Shown here piece by piece: positions 35,301-48,700 of a DNA stretch of 64,000 nt. The DNA lies in assembly GCF_905147365.1 (NCBI RefSeq), contig NC_056428.1:33027001-33091000 (forward strand), written 5' to 3'. Source of the stretch: Aricia agestis (lineage: Eukaryota > Arthropoda > Insecta > Lepidoptera > Lycaenidae). The position numbers and the translations under genes are program-made. The notes under the pieces are model-generated. The model did not search any database, was not told where the DNA came from, and saw nothing but the letters and a program-made list of their open reading frames with translations. Numbering within the stretch: position 1 is the stretch's first letter; every line of letters begins with the position of its first letter.

Positions 35301-38300
35301 CACATAAGTATGTCCGGTGATCCAGCCAACATCAGCAGTACACCAGAACACGTCCTTATCCCTGTAGTCGAAGACGTAGCGGAAGCTGGTAGCAGAGTGG
35401 AGGAGGTAGCCAGCGGTCGTGTGTAACACACCCTTAGGCTTGCCCGTCGAACCGCTAGATGATAGAGAAACAAAATCATCAATAGAGTAAGAGACGGACG
35501 GAGAGAAATTAATAGAGTAAGAGACGGGAATATTATTTGCGCGAATTTCAATGAAATATCTATTTAGCGGTGTAAGCGTGAGGCCTGCAGTAACAGACAG
35601 ACAGATATTCAAATTCGCTCGGATTATTATTATGGATTATACCAAGTTTTCTCCGGCTATGAACTAATAAAATTCGGATCAACACTATCTATAGCCATTC
35701 GAGAAGAAAAGGCAAAACAAACTTAAGTAATACACGACAAATTCTTTAAGTACCTATAAAACGTTACTTCCTATAGGAAGTGAGTACATTTTTTAATGTA
35801 GTCATATTGACATTGACTGTACGTTGTTCATGTTTAGAAAGGTACTCGTAATACGATTGCTACAGGAAATTAACAATCTTTTTATCTGCTCTACATGTTA
35901 CGTTTAGGGTCCTAATAATTTAAATCATGTTTTTGTACCTACAAAGAACACCTTTTTGGGAAATACTTTATAAAGTATTTCCCAAAAAGATGTTCTTTAT
36001 AGGTACTTACAAAGACCGTGAAATCCACAAAAAACCTTATTTTTTCATTGTTAAACAAACAATAAACATTAAGATATTATTATTATAATTAACGTCTTCG
36101 GAAGGTCTTCAGTAACAGCTATATAGCATTATCTTTAAAACTTTAACCTTTATTAACCTAACCCCATTAAAAGTCATATTTAAGAGACTTCCTTAAAAGG
36201 CGGTTAATATTACCAACGTGATATTAGTGACCTACTGTCCTACTGATTGTCATGAACGACCTTAATTACGAAGGAAAGGGTTAGCAATTACCGAGAGGAA
36301 AACCCAAAGAAAGGTTATCTTAAAATAGCGATAAGGACAAATCGAATGGTGTGCGAATAATAAAAAAGGTGGAGCGAATAATTCGTTCGACAAAAAGTCA
36401 GGTAATAATCATTGGTACGGTGCACAGATATCTACGTAGGTTATAATGTGGCGGTTAACATCTTTGCATCTACGGCCGCACTCTTGATTTAATTACTTAA
36501 CTTTAATTTAGTCTAGATATTGACGTAATTCTCATACCTTTTTTAAATTAAGCAAATTAAGCTTTCGAGTAATCATTAAATGTCTCTAGGTGCCCTAGGT
36601 GGGTGTTAGCCTGTTAGGTCATCGCACATTTATCAATACGCTCGAGCCGAACGCGCCTCATTAGGGATCCGTACCCCAAAGGGTAAAAATGGGACCCTAA
36701 TACTAAGACTTGTCTGTCTGTCCGTCTGTCTGTCAGCAGGCTGTTCCATACAAGAAACGTGATTTTTTGGCTTTTTTTTCTCGATTTCAAAAATGTAACA
36801 ATTAGACAGTTGAAATTTGTATAAAATCCTTTATTATATGTGTAAGTACTTTAATAATTAATAATAATATTATAAGTTATAATAAAAATAAAAATGAGGG
36901 AAGCTCCCATATAAAAAACACAATTTGTGGCTTAGTTTTGCTTTATAATGGTACGTAACCGTTCGTGCGCGAGTCTGACTCGCACTTGGCCGTTTTTTTA
37001 GAAGTCGTTGTATGAAATGATGTAAAACCTCGCACATTCGTCCGCACCGTTTTCGCCGCATATCGCGTACTATGCCGTATGTGGTGCGTTCTGACAAATG
37101 TGCGATCAGCTTTAGCGAGTATTACCTTGTGTACAGCATGAAAAGTGGGTCTTCCGCCTCCATCCATTCCGGTGGGCAGATGGTGGACTGTCCTTCTACG
37201 AAGTCGTGCCACCACACGTCAACATCGTCGTTCCAGTTATACTAAAATATTATAATAATCAATTATTTTAAATATGACAGAGTATTTAAGTAGGTTAGTA
37301 TACAATTATCTTATATCGTTAGTAACTGTATAATATACTAGACGTTTCGTGCGGCTTCGCCCGCGTAAATTAGACATTTCACAGACAAATTAGTCCACGA
37401 AAAATAGTCTATATCCTTCACGTGGTCCATTTCTTATTTGTGCCAAATAACAGAAAAATTGCTCCGGTAGTTCGTGAGATAAGCCCTTTCAAATAACTTC
37501 CCCCGTTTTTTTCCACATTTTCCTCTATTTCTTCGCTCCTATTAGTCTTAGCGTGATAAAATATAGCCTATATCCTTTCTCAATAAATGGGCTATCTACC
37601 ACTGAAAGAATTTTTCAAATCGGATCAGTATGTTACGTGCTAGGGTTCGAGGATTTGGAGAGAAAAGACCTGGTGACTCTCTTGAAGACTTTATTCACTA
37701 AGTCTAGGTCACACAAGCACACACTAGGTCACAACACTTAGCACTAAGTCCAAACACTAATCACTAGGTCCAATCACTAAGAACTATCACTGTCCTAGGT
37801 CGTAGCCAAGTCGCAGGTTTCACTGGTTCACTCACTATTTGTCACTCCGAAATCGCCTCGAAGATCGCTCAGATCGAACTGAATTGCCGAGCCGTCTACC
37901 TGCGGCTTTTTATATGGCGAGACGAATTCCAGAAAGTTCCCGATACACGTAAACAAGTAAACAAGTGTCGGAACTTTCTAGGAGGCTCGAGCATGTAACA
38001 CAATAAACATAAACAACTAAACACGTTACACGTAAACAAAATAAACCGGTAAACACGTAAACAAGACACTTCTAGAAAGTTCGAGCACAGTCTATTCGAG
38101 TATGTACTAGCGCACCTAACGCCATCTAGTATTAAGTAGGGGATTTATGTTGCGTGTGTTCCCTCGGTAAGTTTTGCTGGTTTGTCGCTAGATGGCACTA
38201 CGTGTCCGTATACCATGTACCGTAACAAGTAGTTCCTGAGATTAACGCGTTCAAATAAGCCCTTTCAAATAATTTCCTCCCGTTTTTTTCCACGTTTTCC

Positions 38301-41300
38301 TTTATTTCTTCGCTCCTATTAGTCTTAGCGTGATAAAATATAGCCTTTCTCGATAAATGGGCTATCTAACACTTTTTTTACTTTGATTTTTGAAATCGGA
38401 CCGGTAGTCCCTGAGATTAGCGCGTTCAAACAAACAAACAAACTCTTCCGCTTTATAATATTATAATATATAATATTAATAGTTTATAGTATAGACATTA
38501 TACAGTTACTAACGAAAATATTTACACGGCACAAATAATTTAAGTCTTAGTAAGTATGCGTAAAGTCTGCTTGTCTACCTCTATACCTACCTCCTTGTCA
38601 CATTTATAAAGTATACACTTCGTCGACCTCCCAAGGTGGGACATCTAGTACTTTATAGTTTACTAGCGGCCCGCCCCGGCTTCGCACGGGTGGACATTGA
38701 TTTTTAAATATTTTTTTTTCAATCTTATTTCTTAGTCAATCTTTATGTTAAGCAGAACATAAAAATGGTTTACACTATTTAGCCTGTAACTACTATATTA
38801 TGATTATTATACTTACACATTTTTATTGTATTTTTTTTATATTTAAAGTGTTATGTTTGATTATTTTATCCTTACCTACAGAAGATACTATTATTTATAC
38901 TATTTTGCAATTTCTAAATGTATTTTTTTTGTTTAAAGTATTTTATGTTTTTTTTGTAGTTTTATGCTTTATTATTTTATGCTTACCTACATCATACATG
39001 TGTAAAAGATTCCATTAAAATTGGGTTAAAGCTTCCCTGTAAACGATATTTGATGTTGTTTTATTTTGTGGCAGCAAAATAAATTGATTATCAGCAGCTC
39101 CAACTCGCGATAGGCCAACGCATAGTTGACCATGAGTAAAACATTTATTACTCTATGGTAAAACATTCTTTTCGTAGATCGATACCTACTAATTTGAAAG
39201 TCTGACCTAATTATACTTCCATCGGCATCGTGGGTATTGCAGACATCGCAGCCACAATAGATCTTCAATAATTGTTATGCTGGCAGCCGGCTGCCGCTAT
39301 TGGAGATTTATAGTTATATAAATTAATTATAATAGCAATCAAAAATAATAGTCATTCAAATCGTAATTAATTAATGAAGCACTATAATATTATCCCATCA
39401 ATGAAGCGGCACCCGGCTGTCGCATAACTATTATATTATAAATCTATTGTGATTCCCACGATCGAGGTAATAATAATTAATATTTACGTGGACTCTCCGG
39501 GCGAGCACACCCGCGCGGCGCGCCTTGACGACGCCCAATTCGCACCGTGCAGCAGAAATCGTAATATTTTAATTTCGCCATAACATTAAAACCAAACGTC
39601 CAATTTTAATCATTCAAAGACCAAATATTATCTACATTAACTGTGCTTAGTAATGAAATAATTTATTTTGATAAGAATTATTGCCATGAGTAAAATAAAG
39701 GCATTTAAATGTAGTCCAAAAACATTTCAAGATTTTTTAATAAAAAAATGGTTATTGTGCCTCACTCAACATAGATAGGTATAGTGTGTCGCGGACTTTT
39801 TTGTAGATATTTAAAAGATCTACAATTACTTAGAACATTTTATGGTTCTATCTTTTATAGTTTAGGCAGCGTACGCGAAAAAAGTAACATTTCTGGTTGA
39901 TTTTTTACACCTTGCGTCTGAAAATCCCAAATATCTTACGGAACCCTATTTTTTTCCAAAATAAAATTTAGCCTATGTTCAGCAGAATTAATGTAGGATT
40001 CCAATGGTAAAAGAATCTTTCAAATCGGTCCAGTAGTTTCGGAGCCTATTCAAGACAAACAAACAATCAAATCTTTCCTCTTTATAATAGTAGTGTAGAT
40101 GGATGAACCCATTAACAGAGTAGACAGAATGATAGAGTATACCGACTTAGAACTGATGTTGAAATTTTTAAATTTGACGTTTTATGACGAAAATCGTCGC
40201 TAGGGTTGTTAACTTGTTACCTACGAATTTAAAACTATGACATATTCGATGGACGTGTTCCTCTTTGGTCGTATTGTTGTTTGTGTTTTGGCACATGCGA
40301 TTAAAATTGTCAGAATCCAATTTTGAAATCTTTATTTTAAATATTTAAAAATAAATTATATCAGCCAGCGCGAGGCACATTCCGTTCATAATCCTAGTGA
40401 AACCCGACGAATTTGATAGATATTGAAACCTGTCCGTCTCTTTGCAGTCGAACTACTGGTCGTTATGTCTATTGTGCCATTAACGTCATAATATGAGAGA
40501 GACATAAGACAACCAACCTTGAATAGCTGTTATGTACGCGTCAATATTTTTATTACTCAGTAGTCAGTAGGTACATAGACATTCGACACAGATGGTGACC
40601 GGAACCTCATTGTGATGAAATTCGTTAATTACGTGAGATAAAAACTACACTCAGACTCTATCTACATACCGATCAGAAAAAGTTCAGAGGTTTTAGCAGA
40701 GGAAAAAGGCAGACAAACAGACACGTTTTAATATATAATGTTAGTAAGCCAATACAGATTGTAGAGCGTATACATGCTCTACAAACTAAATCTTTAGAGC
40801 CAAAAATCCCAACTAACCATACTCGACAGATCATCAGGCAACTTCCCGCAAGCCGTGACTCGCTTCAAGTGAGACACGACAATGCACTTTTCGATGGAGT
40901 GATTGAACTTGGTCTTCGCCTTCTGCATCGCATCATCGCACATCTGCTTGAGGTTCAGCAGCTTTTCCCCACGCCAGGCCCCATCTGCCGTCACCAGGAC
41001 CTTGGCCTCGCATGCCGACATGCGCTCCGCGAGGGAATCGCACGAGAAACCTGCGAACTGTATGTAAATTGTTATTTCGAGATAGCCAGTAGGCCAACTA
41101 CGAAACCGTTTTGAGACTCAAACAATCGACTGAGAATGCCGCGTGAGCCGCGTCCTGCTCTTAGCTCTAACAACGTAATTTCTCGTTTGTTAGAGTAGGA
41201 CGCGGCATGCTCGTACGATTGTTTGAGTCTCAAAACGGTTTCGTGGTACGGCCAGTGGATACGGATTGCGTCCTATAGATTGATTGAATAACGGCCCATC

Positions 41301-42646
41301 CACATTCGACATCTCCACGTCACGATGTCGTCAACGTGGAACGGTGAAGTCGTGGCACGGTACGTTGACGTGACGTGAAAATTAACATCAACGTAACGTG
41401 AAAATGCACGTCACGGTGTAACAACATTTTATGTCTTATTTTTCTTAAATCTCTTTCTCCGTCTTTTTAGCAAAAGCAGGATACGTATTGTGCGGTCCCT
41501 ATCTAGATAAGTAGTAAAGAATGTAGCAGTTTTACAAGGCATGGTGACGTACTTATGTTGCTACACCGTGACGTGCATTTTCACGTTATGTTGACGTAAA
41601 TTTTCACGTAACGTCAACGTACCGTGCCACGTTACCGCACCGTTACACGTTGACGACGTCGTAACGTGGAGATGTGGACAGGCCTTTAGATACAAAATAC
41701 GCCATGCTCTGTAGTATTCAAAATTGAATACTTGAATACTAAATACTACAGCAGACTTAGCATGGCCACAGTAGAAATGCTAAAGAATAGAAACGCTGAC
41801 AGTCTTTGCGGACAAACTGACACTGACTTTCCTTTGTTAGTCCATCACCTTGTTTACTTTACCTTAAGAATACCTAAACCTTTCTATGGTGGCCATGCTA
41901 AGCCTGCTGTGCATGGCATTCTTTGAATCTGATTCAGTGAGCGTCTGTACAAACTAGAGCTGGAGTAGACTGTGGGAGAAACGTAATATTGTATTAGAGA
42001 TAAAAGAGACAGCTATTGAAGAGAACTAGAGATCGCCCAATGGTCGAAATTCGACCTTAGTTTCAACGACCTTAGGACTATTACCTATATTTTGTAAAAA
42101 AATATTGACTTTATCATATTTTTTTCAAATCTGTCTCTGGGACTCAGCTGATCTCAGACTGGCCGTGTAAGCATTGTCTAACGGCGGTTCCCAATATTTG
42201 ATCTATCTCTGGTTTGGCCCTACTAGAGATAGGAATAGCTCACATTAGACATTAGAGACATATATTTAATGTCAATTGTGAGCTATTACTATCTCTAGTA
42301 GGGCAAAACCAGAGATAGATCAAATATTGGGAACGGCCGTTATAGTATCTAAGATTCAATAAAAAAATATAATTCATTTTCAATTTGTCACCTTGTTGTC
42401 AACAGACTTCAACCATAAATAAAAGAGTATAATTCGTATGTATAGGCTTGTCACTCAAAAATCTGTCATTTTTCCTAGTGTGTGTGTTGTAGTGTGTGTA
42501 ATGTTTTATTTGTAAAAAAAATGTATGATAAAAGCATAGTTTCAAAATAATATTAGCTCGATGCACTTTTTCACCATATAAACTATAACTGTGCAAAGTT
42601 TCATTCCCCATTTTTCGTCAAAAGGGATACAAAGTTTTTGGCTCAC

Positions 42647-42744
<98 letters not shown>

Positions 42745-45700
42745 TAGATGTCCCGCGCGGCTTCGCCCGCGTAAATTAGAAATTTTACAGAATCCGTAGG
42801 TACATTTTCCCATAAAAAATATTTCCCCCGTTTTTCCCACATTTTCCTGAGTTTCTTCTGTCGTATTAGTCTTAGAGTAATAATATAATATAACCTTCTC
42901 GATAAATGATGAGTCTTACTCGATAAATGAGATCATTTATCGAGTAAGACTAAATAATGAGTCTTACTCGATAAATGAGATAGATATCTAACACTGAGAT
43001 AAGTTTTTAAATCGGACCTGTAGTTTCTGAGATTGACGCGTTCAAGCAAACATACTCTTCAGGTTTATAATATTAGGTAGATATAGATTTTTTTTTAATT
43101 ATCGCTTGACAAACTTGAGTCTCGATCTAAAAGACTATGAAATGGTATAATATGGTAGTGATGATGATGATAATGATGATGAAGAATGTAATTTGCATAG
43201 TAGCATATGCTTTCTGTTCTTAAAGCAACGCCGAAACTCCCAAACTTGTATCTATAAAGAATCAGGAATTCTCGCAGCACCTTCCGAACCACGGTATACC
43301 AGGTATATCTCGGTGCAAAATCTTACTTGTTGGTAGCATATGCTTAGAATACTTCTCACGAAACCGAAGTCACCACATGTTTCCCTATAAGTTTTGAGGA
43401 GTTCCCTCGATTACTTATGGATCCTTCATCAGATCACCACTTTTCTGAATATAATACCAAATTGGGATGATACCCTATATACCAAAAGAAAAATTTTGAA
43501 AATCGGTTAAAATTGTAGCCTATGTGTTATTTATTTAATATTTTAATCAGCACATGAATTGAATAACAAAATTTTTTTCAAATTAATCGTAGCACCATCT
43601 GTCAGGACAAACTAAAATTGAAATAGAATAATATTGAATGCGATGATAGCGCCGTCCGCCGGATCTAATGTAAAACATTCCAAAATCAACAACTCCTTAT
43701 AAATAAGAAATTAATTGAAAAAACATTTTCCAGTAGACCAAACTGTAAATCTAAACCATTCTCGAATCTCCACGAACACACACAAAAAATTTCATCAAAA
43801 TTGGTCCAGTCGTTTAGGAGGAGTTCAGTCACATACACACGCACACAAGAAATATATATATTAAGATATATTAAGATATATATATATATATATGTTCATT
43901 GACGTACGCCGCTAGTCGCTACATTTGAACAATTTATAATAACGATAGGTACATTAATCATTCTACGAATAAGCGTAGCGTGCCTTTACTGCCTTAGTAG
44001 GAAAGGTTTAAAAATTTTTTGTCAGGAAAGCATGCCTTTTTTACTTTTCTCATATTTTGTGAATTTAATCAAAGAAATGGAAAGTTTCTACTACTTTTTC
44101 CTTGTGGCCCGGGGGGCCCGTGTAATTGATACGGCATATACGGCGTTAGCTACGCCCCTGATATCTTAATATTCATCATTCATATAATCGTCTGTAACAG
44201 TTTCTTATGAAAATTATATTAATCAGTCGTTAAGAGAAGACGTTAAGAAATACTATGAAGAACTAAAATAATTGTAGTGTTTTCTCACAGGCCACTACAA
44301 CTTGACACGAATTTTGGTCAAGGCCTAGCATGAGAGCCGCCCCAACCTAACATGCTACAATATAAAAACATATTATGCCTACCCACAGGCCACAACAGAA
44401 TGTCTGTGTTTTATGATTATTCATTATTGAAAAAGAAATTCAACTCCGAAAAAAAAATTATTAAAGAAAAGTACCCATTATTATACAGTGTGTAACAAAA
44501 ATAAGTGATAATACTTTAGGGTGTGTACGTGTTCCTTGTAGAGAGTTCACTGTGACAGTAGCAGCTCTGAAAGACGATTTTTTTTTCACTTTTGTATGGG
44601 CAAGGGCCCGAGCGTCACGAGTTTCCCCATATAAAAGTGAAAAAAAAATTTGGTCTTTCAGCGCTGCTACTTTCACAGTGAACTCTCTACAAGGAACACG
44701 TACACACCCTAAAGTATTATCGCTTATTTTTGTTACACCCTGTATATATTAAATACACAATATCTGAGTGTGGCCGTTAAATATTCATTATTCATACCTT
44801 TTTTTTTTTTTTTTTTTTGCGCCGAGAAAATGCTTTTAAGCATCTTGCGGGGGATGGGGTCCTATTCGCAAGTATGTGGGTCTCTGCTGCGTCCGAAGAT
44901 GGTGGTGGACGTAGCCCCTACCCACTAAAAACTCGGCGGTACTCCACTATGCGCCTTGGGCGGGCCGCGGGATCGCGTGAGCCTACACCACGACTCCGCC
45001 GGCGAGCGCCTGCTGCTGCGCAGGCTCTTCTCTGTTGGGGCTTTTTGCCCTGCCGAGGCCAAGAGAGGCCCCAATGGGCTTGCATGAGCCATTTATGGCT
45101 TACGTTGCGATGCACAGGAGTACGTTGTGCATCGCGACCAACTCGGGGACTCGGTTCCATGGGTAACGGCATCCCCACGCCGCCACCCCGAGCTCCCCTC
45201 CTAAGGCGGAACATAGCGGTCATCATGGTTGATCGCCCGTCTTCGCCTAGGCCTTCTCGAGCGAAGTGAACCAAGACGCGCCGCCCTTTCTCTCACGCGC
45301 TCGGCCTCTTCCTTGGCGGAGATAACTGCTTCCGCAAAGTTCTCCACCGCCCGCCATTTATCTTGGCTCTCCAGCATTGCACGTATTAATGCTGAGAGCG
45401 TTGTGTCTTGTCCGGTAATATTTGTCATGTCCGTTCGATGGTTGTCCCATGCAGGGCACGTCGAAATCGTGTGTTGGGCCGTGTCACATGTCTCAATACA
45501 GTGGTGACAGGCTGTTGTCTCTTCCCGTTTAACTATCTCACACAGGTACCGACGGAAACAACCATGTCCAGTCAATACCTGTGTGAGGCGGAACGTCAAA
45601 GCACCAAACTTCCTACGCACCCATTCTTTTAGAACAGGACGTAGAGCTGATAGTATATCAATGCTGACTCGCGGTTGTTCGAGCCGCTCCGACCACAGAT

Positions 45701-48700
45701 CGACTGCTTTATCATTTGCCGAGTTTCGCCACCGCTGTATGAGATCAAACGGTGGGATATTCCCCTCATCCCGTATAGATTGGCAGCGCCAGTAGACTTC
45801 AGCCAAGGCTAAGGCTTCTAAGTCCCAAGGCACACTTCCTGCTAATGCGCATGCGGCGTCTTTCGAGACGGTACGATACATACACTCGTATCGCCATTGT
45901 CCTCTGCAGCTTCCCGAGAACCAAACGATTTTCGGGGCGCAGGTTATCTGTCCATATGGGCGCACCGTACATTACCATCGACTTAATGACGCCAAGGTAA
46001 AGACGTCATTATTCATACCTACTACATCAGGTAATGAGGGCACGTCGGTTAATTATAAAATAGGTAGATCTCAAGACTTCTTGTGAATGTTTTACATAAT
46101 TTAAAGATAATAATTGATAAAGCTGTTATTATTTATTACATTTCTTTATAATCTATATTTTATACATATAATAAAATCGTAAGAGACTCAATTCTGTACA
46201 TTGAATATTTTTGAAAAATAATACTTGGAACGTAATCTACAATCGATATGGAAGCCAAAAATATAGTTTTTAGAATTTTTGTCTGTTTGTCTGTATGTAT
46301 GTCCGGGATAAACTCAGAAAGTACTGGATGGATTTACTTTAAATTTTGCACTAATATTACTTAGAGGTCGGGTCAACACATCGGCTATATATTATTACGA
46401 TATCTCCTAGGGTAGGGGGAAGGGGCTCAAGTTTCAATATTTTTAGTCTTTTTCTCATTTCGCTAAAACGGTGCGTTGTAGAGAAAAAAAGTTCGGTACA
46501 TAATGAAAGCTCCGTGGTTTAGTGGTTAGAGCGTCGCTCTCGACTCCGGAGGTCGTGGGTTCGAATCCCGCGTTGGAAACATGTTATTTCCAAGTTTGGT
46601 TAGGACAATGCAGGCTAATCACCTGATTGTCTGACAAGTAAGATGATCCATGCGTCGGATGGGCATGTAAAAAGTCGGTCCTGCGCCTGATCTCTCGCCG
46701 GTCGTGTCGGTCTTCCGTCCCACTGGGTTATGAGAGTAAAGGAATAGAGAGTGCTCTTGTGTACTGCGCACACACTTGGGCACTATAAAATCACTCCTGC
46801 GTACCTGGTCTGGTTTCAATGAAACCGGCCACCGAAACCGGTGTGGGGAGTATTATATTATTTATTATTATTATCGACTAGGGTGGGGGGAGTGGCTCAA
46901 GTTTCAATATTTTTAGTTTTTTGCTCATTTCGCTAAAACGGTGCGCTGTAGAAAAAAAAGTTCGGTACATAATGAAAGCTCATAAAATTTTCTACAAATT
47001 TCTCCTTTTCACTTTGTATCTATCTCAACTCCTTGCCTTGCTATGAGCTTTTATCTATCTTATCTATACAGATTTCGAGTGTCGTTTGATTTATATGCAG
47101 CGAGCTTCGGCGCCGGTCGTTTCTTGTTGGGGGGGGGGGGGGGGCTGGGCCCCCCCAACCCCCCCCCCCCCCCCTCCTCCTTAAAATTTTTATTAAACAA
47201 AACGATGTCGCGTAGCATTTCTCCATTTTTAAGAAGAAATTTAAAAACTACACTAAACATACGGTTTTCGAGTGTCATTTGATTTGGGGGGGCGCAGCTA
47301 TCTATACATATAATAAAATCGTAAGAGACTCAATTCTGTACATTGAATATTTTTGAAAAATAATACTTGGAACGTGATCTACAATCGATATGGAAGCCAA
47401 AAATATAGTTTTTAGAATTGTTTTCTGTTTGTCTGATTGTCTGTTTGTCTGTATGTATGTCCGGGATAAACTCAGAAAGTACTGGATGGATTTACTTCAA
47501 ATTTTGCACGAATATTACTTAGAGGTCGGGTCAACACATCGGCTATATATTATTACGATATCTCCTAGGGTGGGGGGAAGGGGCTCAAGTTTCAATATTT
47601 TTAGTCTTTTTCTCATTTCGCTAAAACGGTGCGTTGTAGAGAAAAAAAGTTCGGTACATAATGAAAGCTCATAAAATTTTCTACAAATTTTTCCTTTACA
47701 CTTTGTATCTATCTACACTCCTTGCCAGCGAGCTTCGGCACCGGTCGTTTCTTCCTTAAAATTTTCTTTAAAGAAAACGATGTCGCGTAGACATATTTCT
47801 CCATTTTTAAGAACAAATTTAAAAACTACACTAAACATACGGTTTTCGAGTGTCATTTGATTTGGGGGGGCTGTGCCCCCCCAAACCCCTCCCCCCACCA
47901 TGGATCTGTTACTTATAACGAAATGGTGTCCTGGCGTTTGTATTGCGCCTAATTTCTCCTTTTTAGGAACAAACTAAGTCATCTATACATAATATAATAA
48001 AATCGTAAGCAACTCAATTCTGTACATTGAATATTTTTGAAAAATAATACTTGGGACGTGATCTACTATGCTGACGCGGACGAAGTCGCGGGCACCAGCT
48101 AGTTATTAAATATTACATAAATAAATTAATTATCTGTTACGTATAATGCACCATAGAACTGTATAAACAATATTAATAATATTAACTATTTAACATAATA
48201 TTATCCGCTTTATACAGCGTGATTTAATAAACTCGCTCGTATGGCGTACCTACTTACTTACTAAAAACTTTTATACAACTTAATGTTAATAAATAATTAA
48301 ATACGCTGGAGAGATGAAAGTTCCCAAATGTGTGCGCAATACATAGTACACTCTATATTCGTTCGGCCCACCTGATGGGAGAGAGTGATGCTCTCTCCCA
48401 TCAGGTGGGCCGAACGAACTGGCGCAGGATTGACTTTGCAGTTTGCATGCCGTTTACGCATGGACGGCCTGTCCCACTCGCGTGTTTAGGTACCGAACTG
48501 TAAGTACTCCTTTAAAGAGGCAGATCACAAGGGACTGACAAGCGAGCGGTGACGCGCGCGCAAGAAAAACAAAGGCCTGAGCAAGAGAGATGTCACTATC
48601 AGTAACACTGCGTGGTAAAAAGAGACGTGTGATACATGACAGCAGCACTCTTTTTTTGACGTGCCGCACGTTGACAATTTAATCTCATAGAAGTCATGTT

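Larger units (their letters stand above)
46155..48105 (-). repeat. RTE-like repeat with ~0.7-kb tandem duplication
   Basis: On the minus strand the head AACTAGCTGGTGCCCGCGAC is at 48105. Two tandem units begin near 46155 and 47300, each with ATCGTAAGAGACTCAATTCT, CCGGGATAAACTCAGAAAGT, CGGTGCGTTGTAGA, GAGCTTCGGC(G/A)CCGGTCG and ACATACGGTTTTCGAGTGTC. A third, short start is at 47985. Unit 1 carries a SINE and a G/C homopolymer pair absent from unit 2. Confidence 0.75.

Noticed and set aside
44817..45274. Long overlapping open frames on both strands (150 and 118 codons)
   Set aside because: They lie in the GC-rich 3' UTR of the R1-type LINE; composition is Arg/Pro/Ala-rich and no motif is seen.
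46509..46580. Possible tRNA gene
   Set aside because: A and B boxes are present but the acceptor arm does not pair and the sequence continues into a SINE body.
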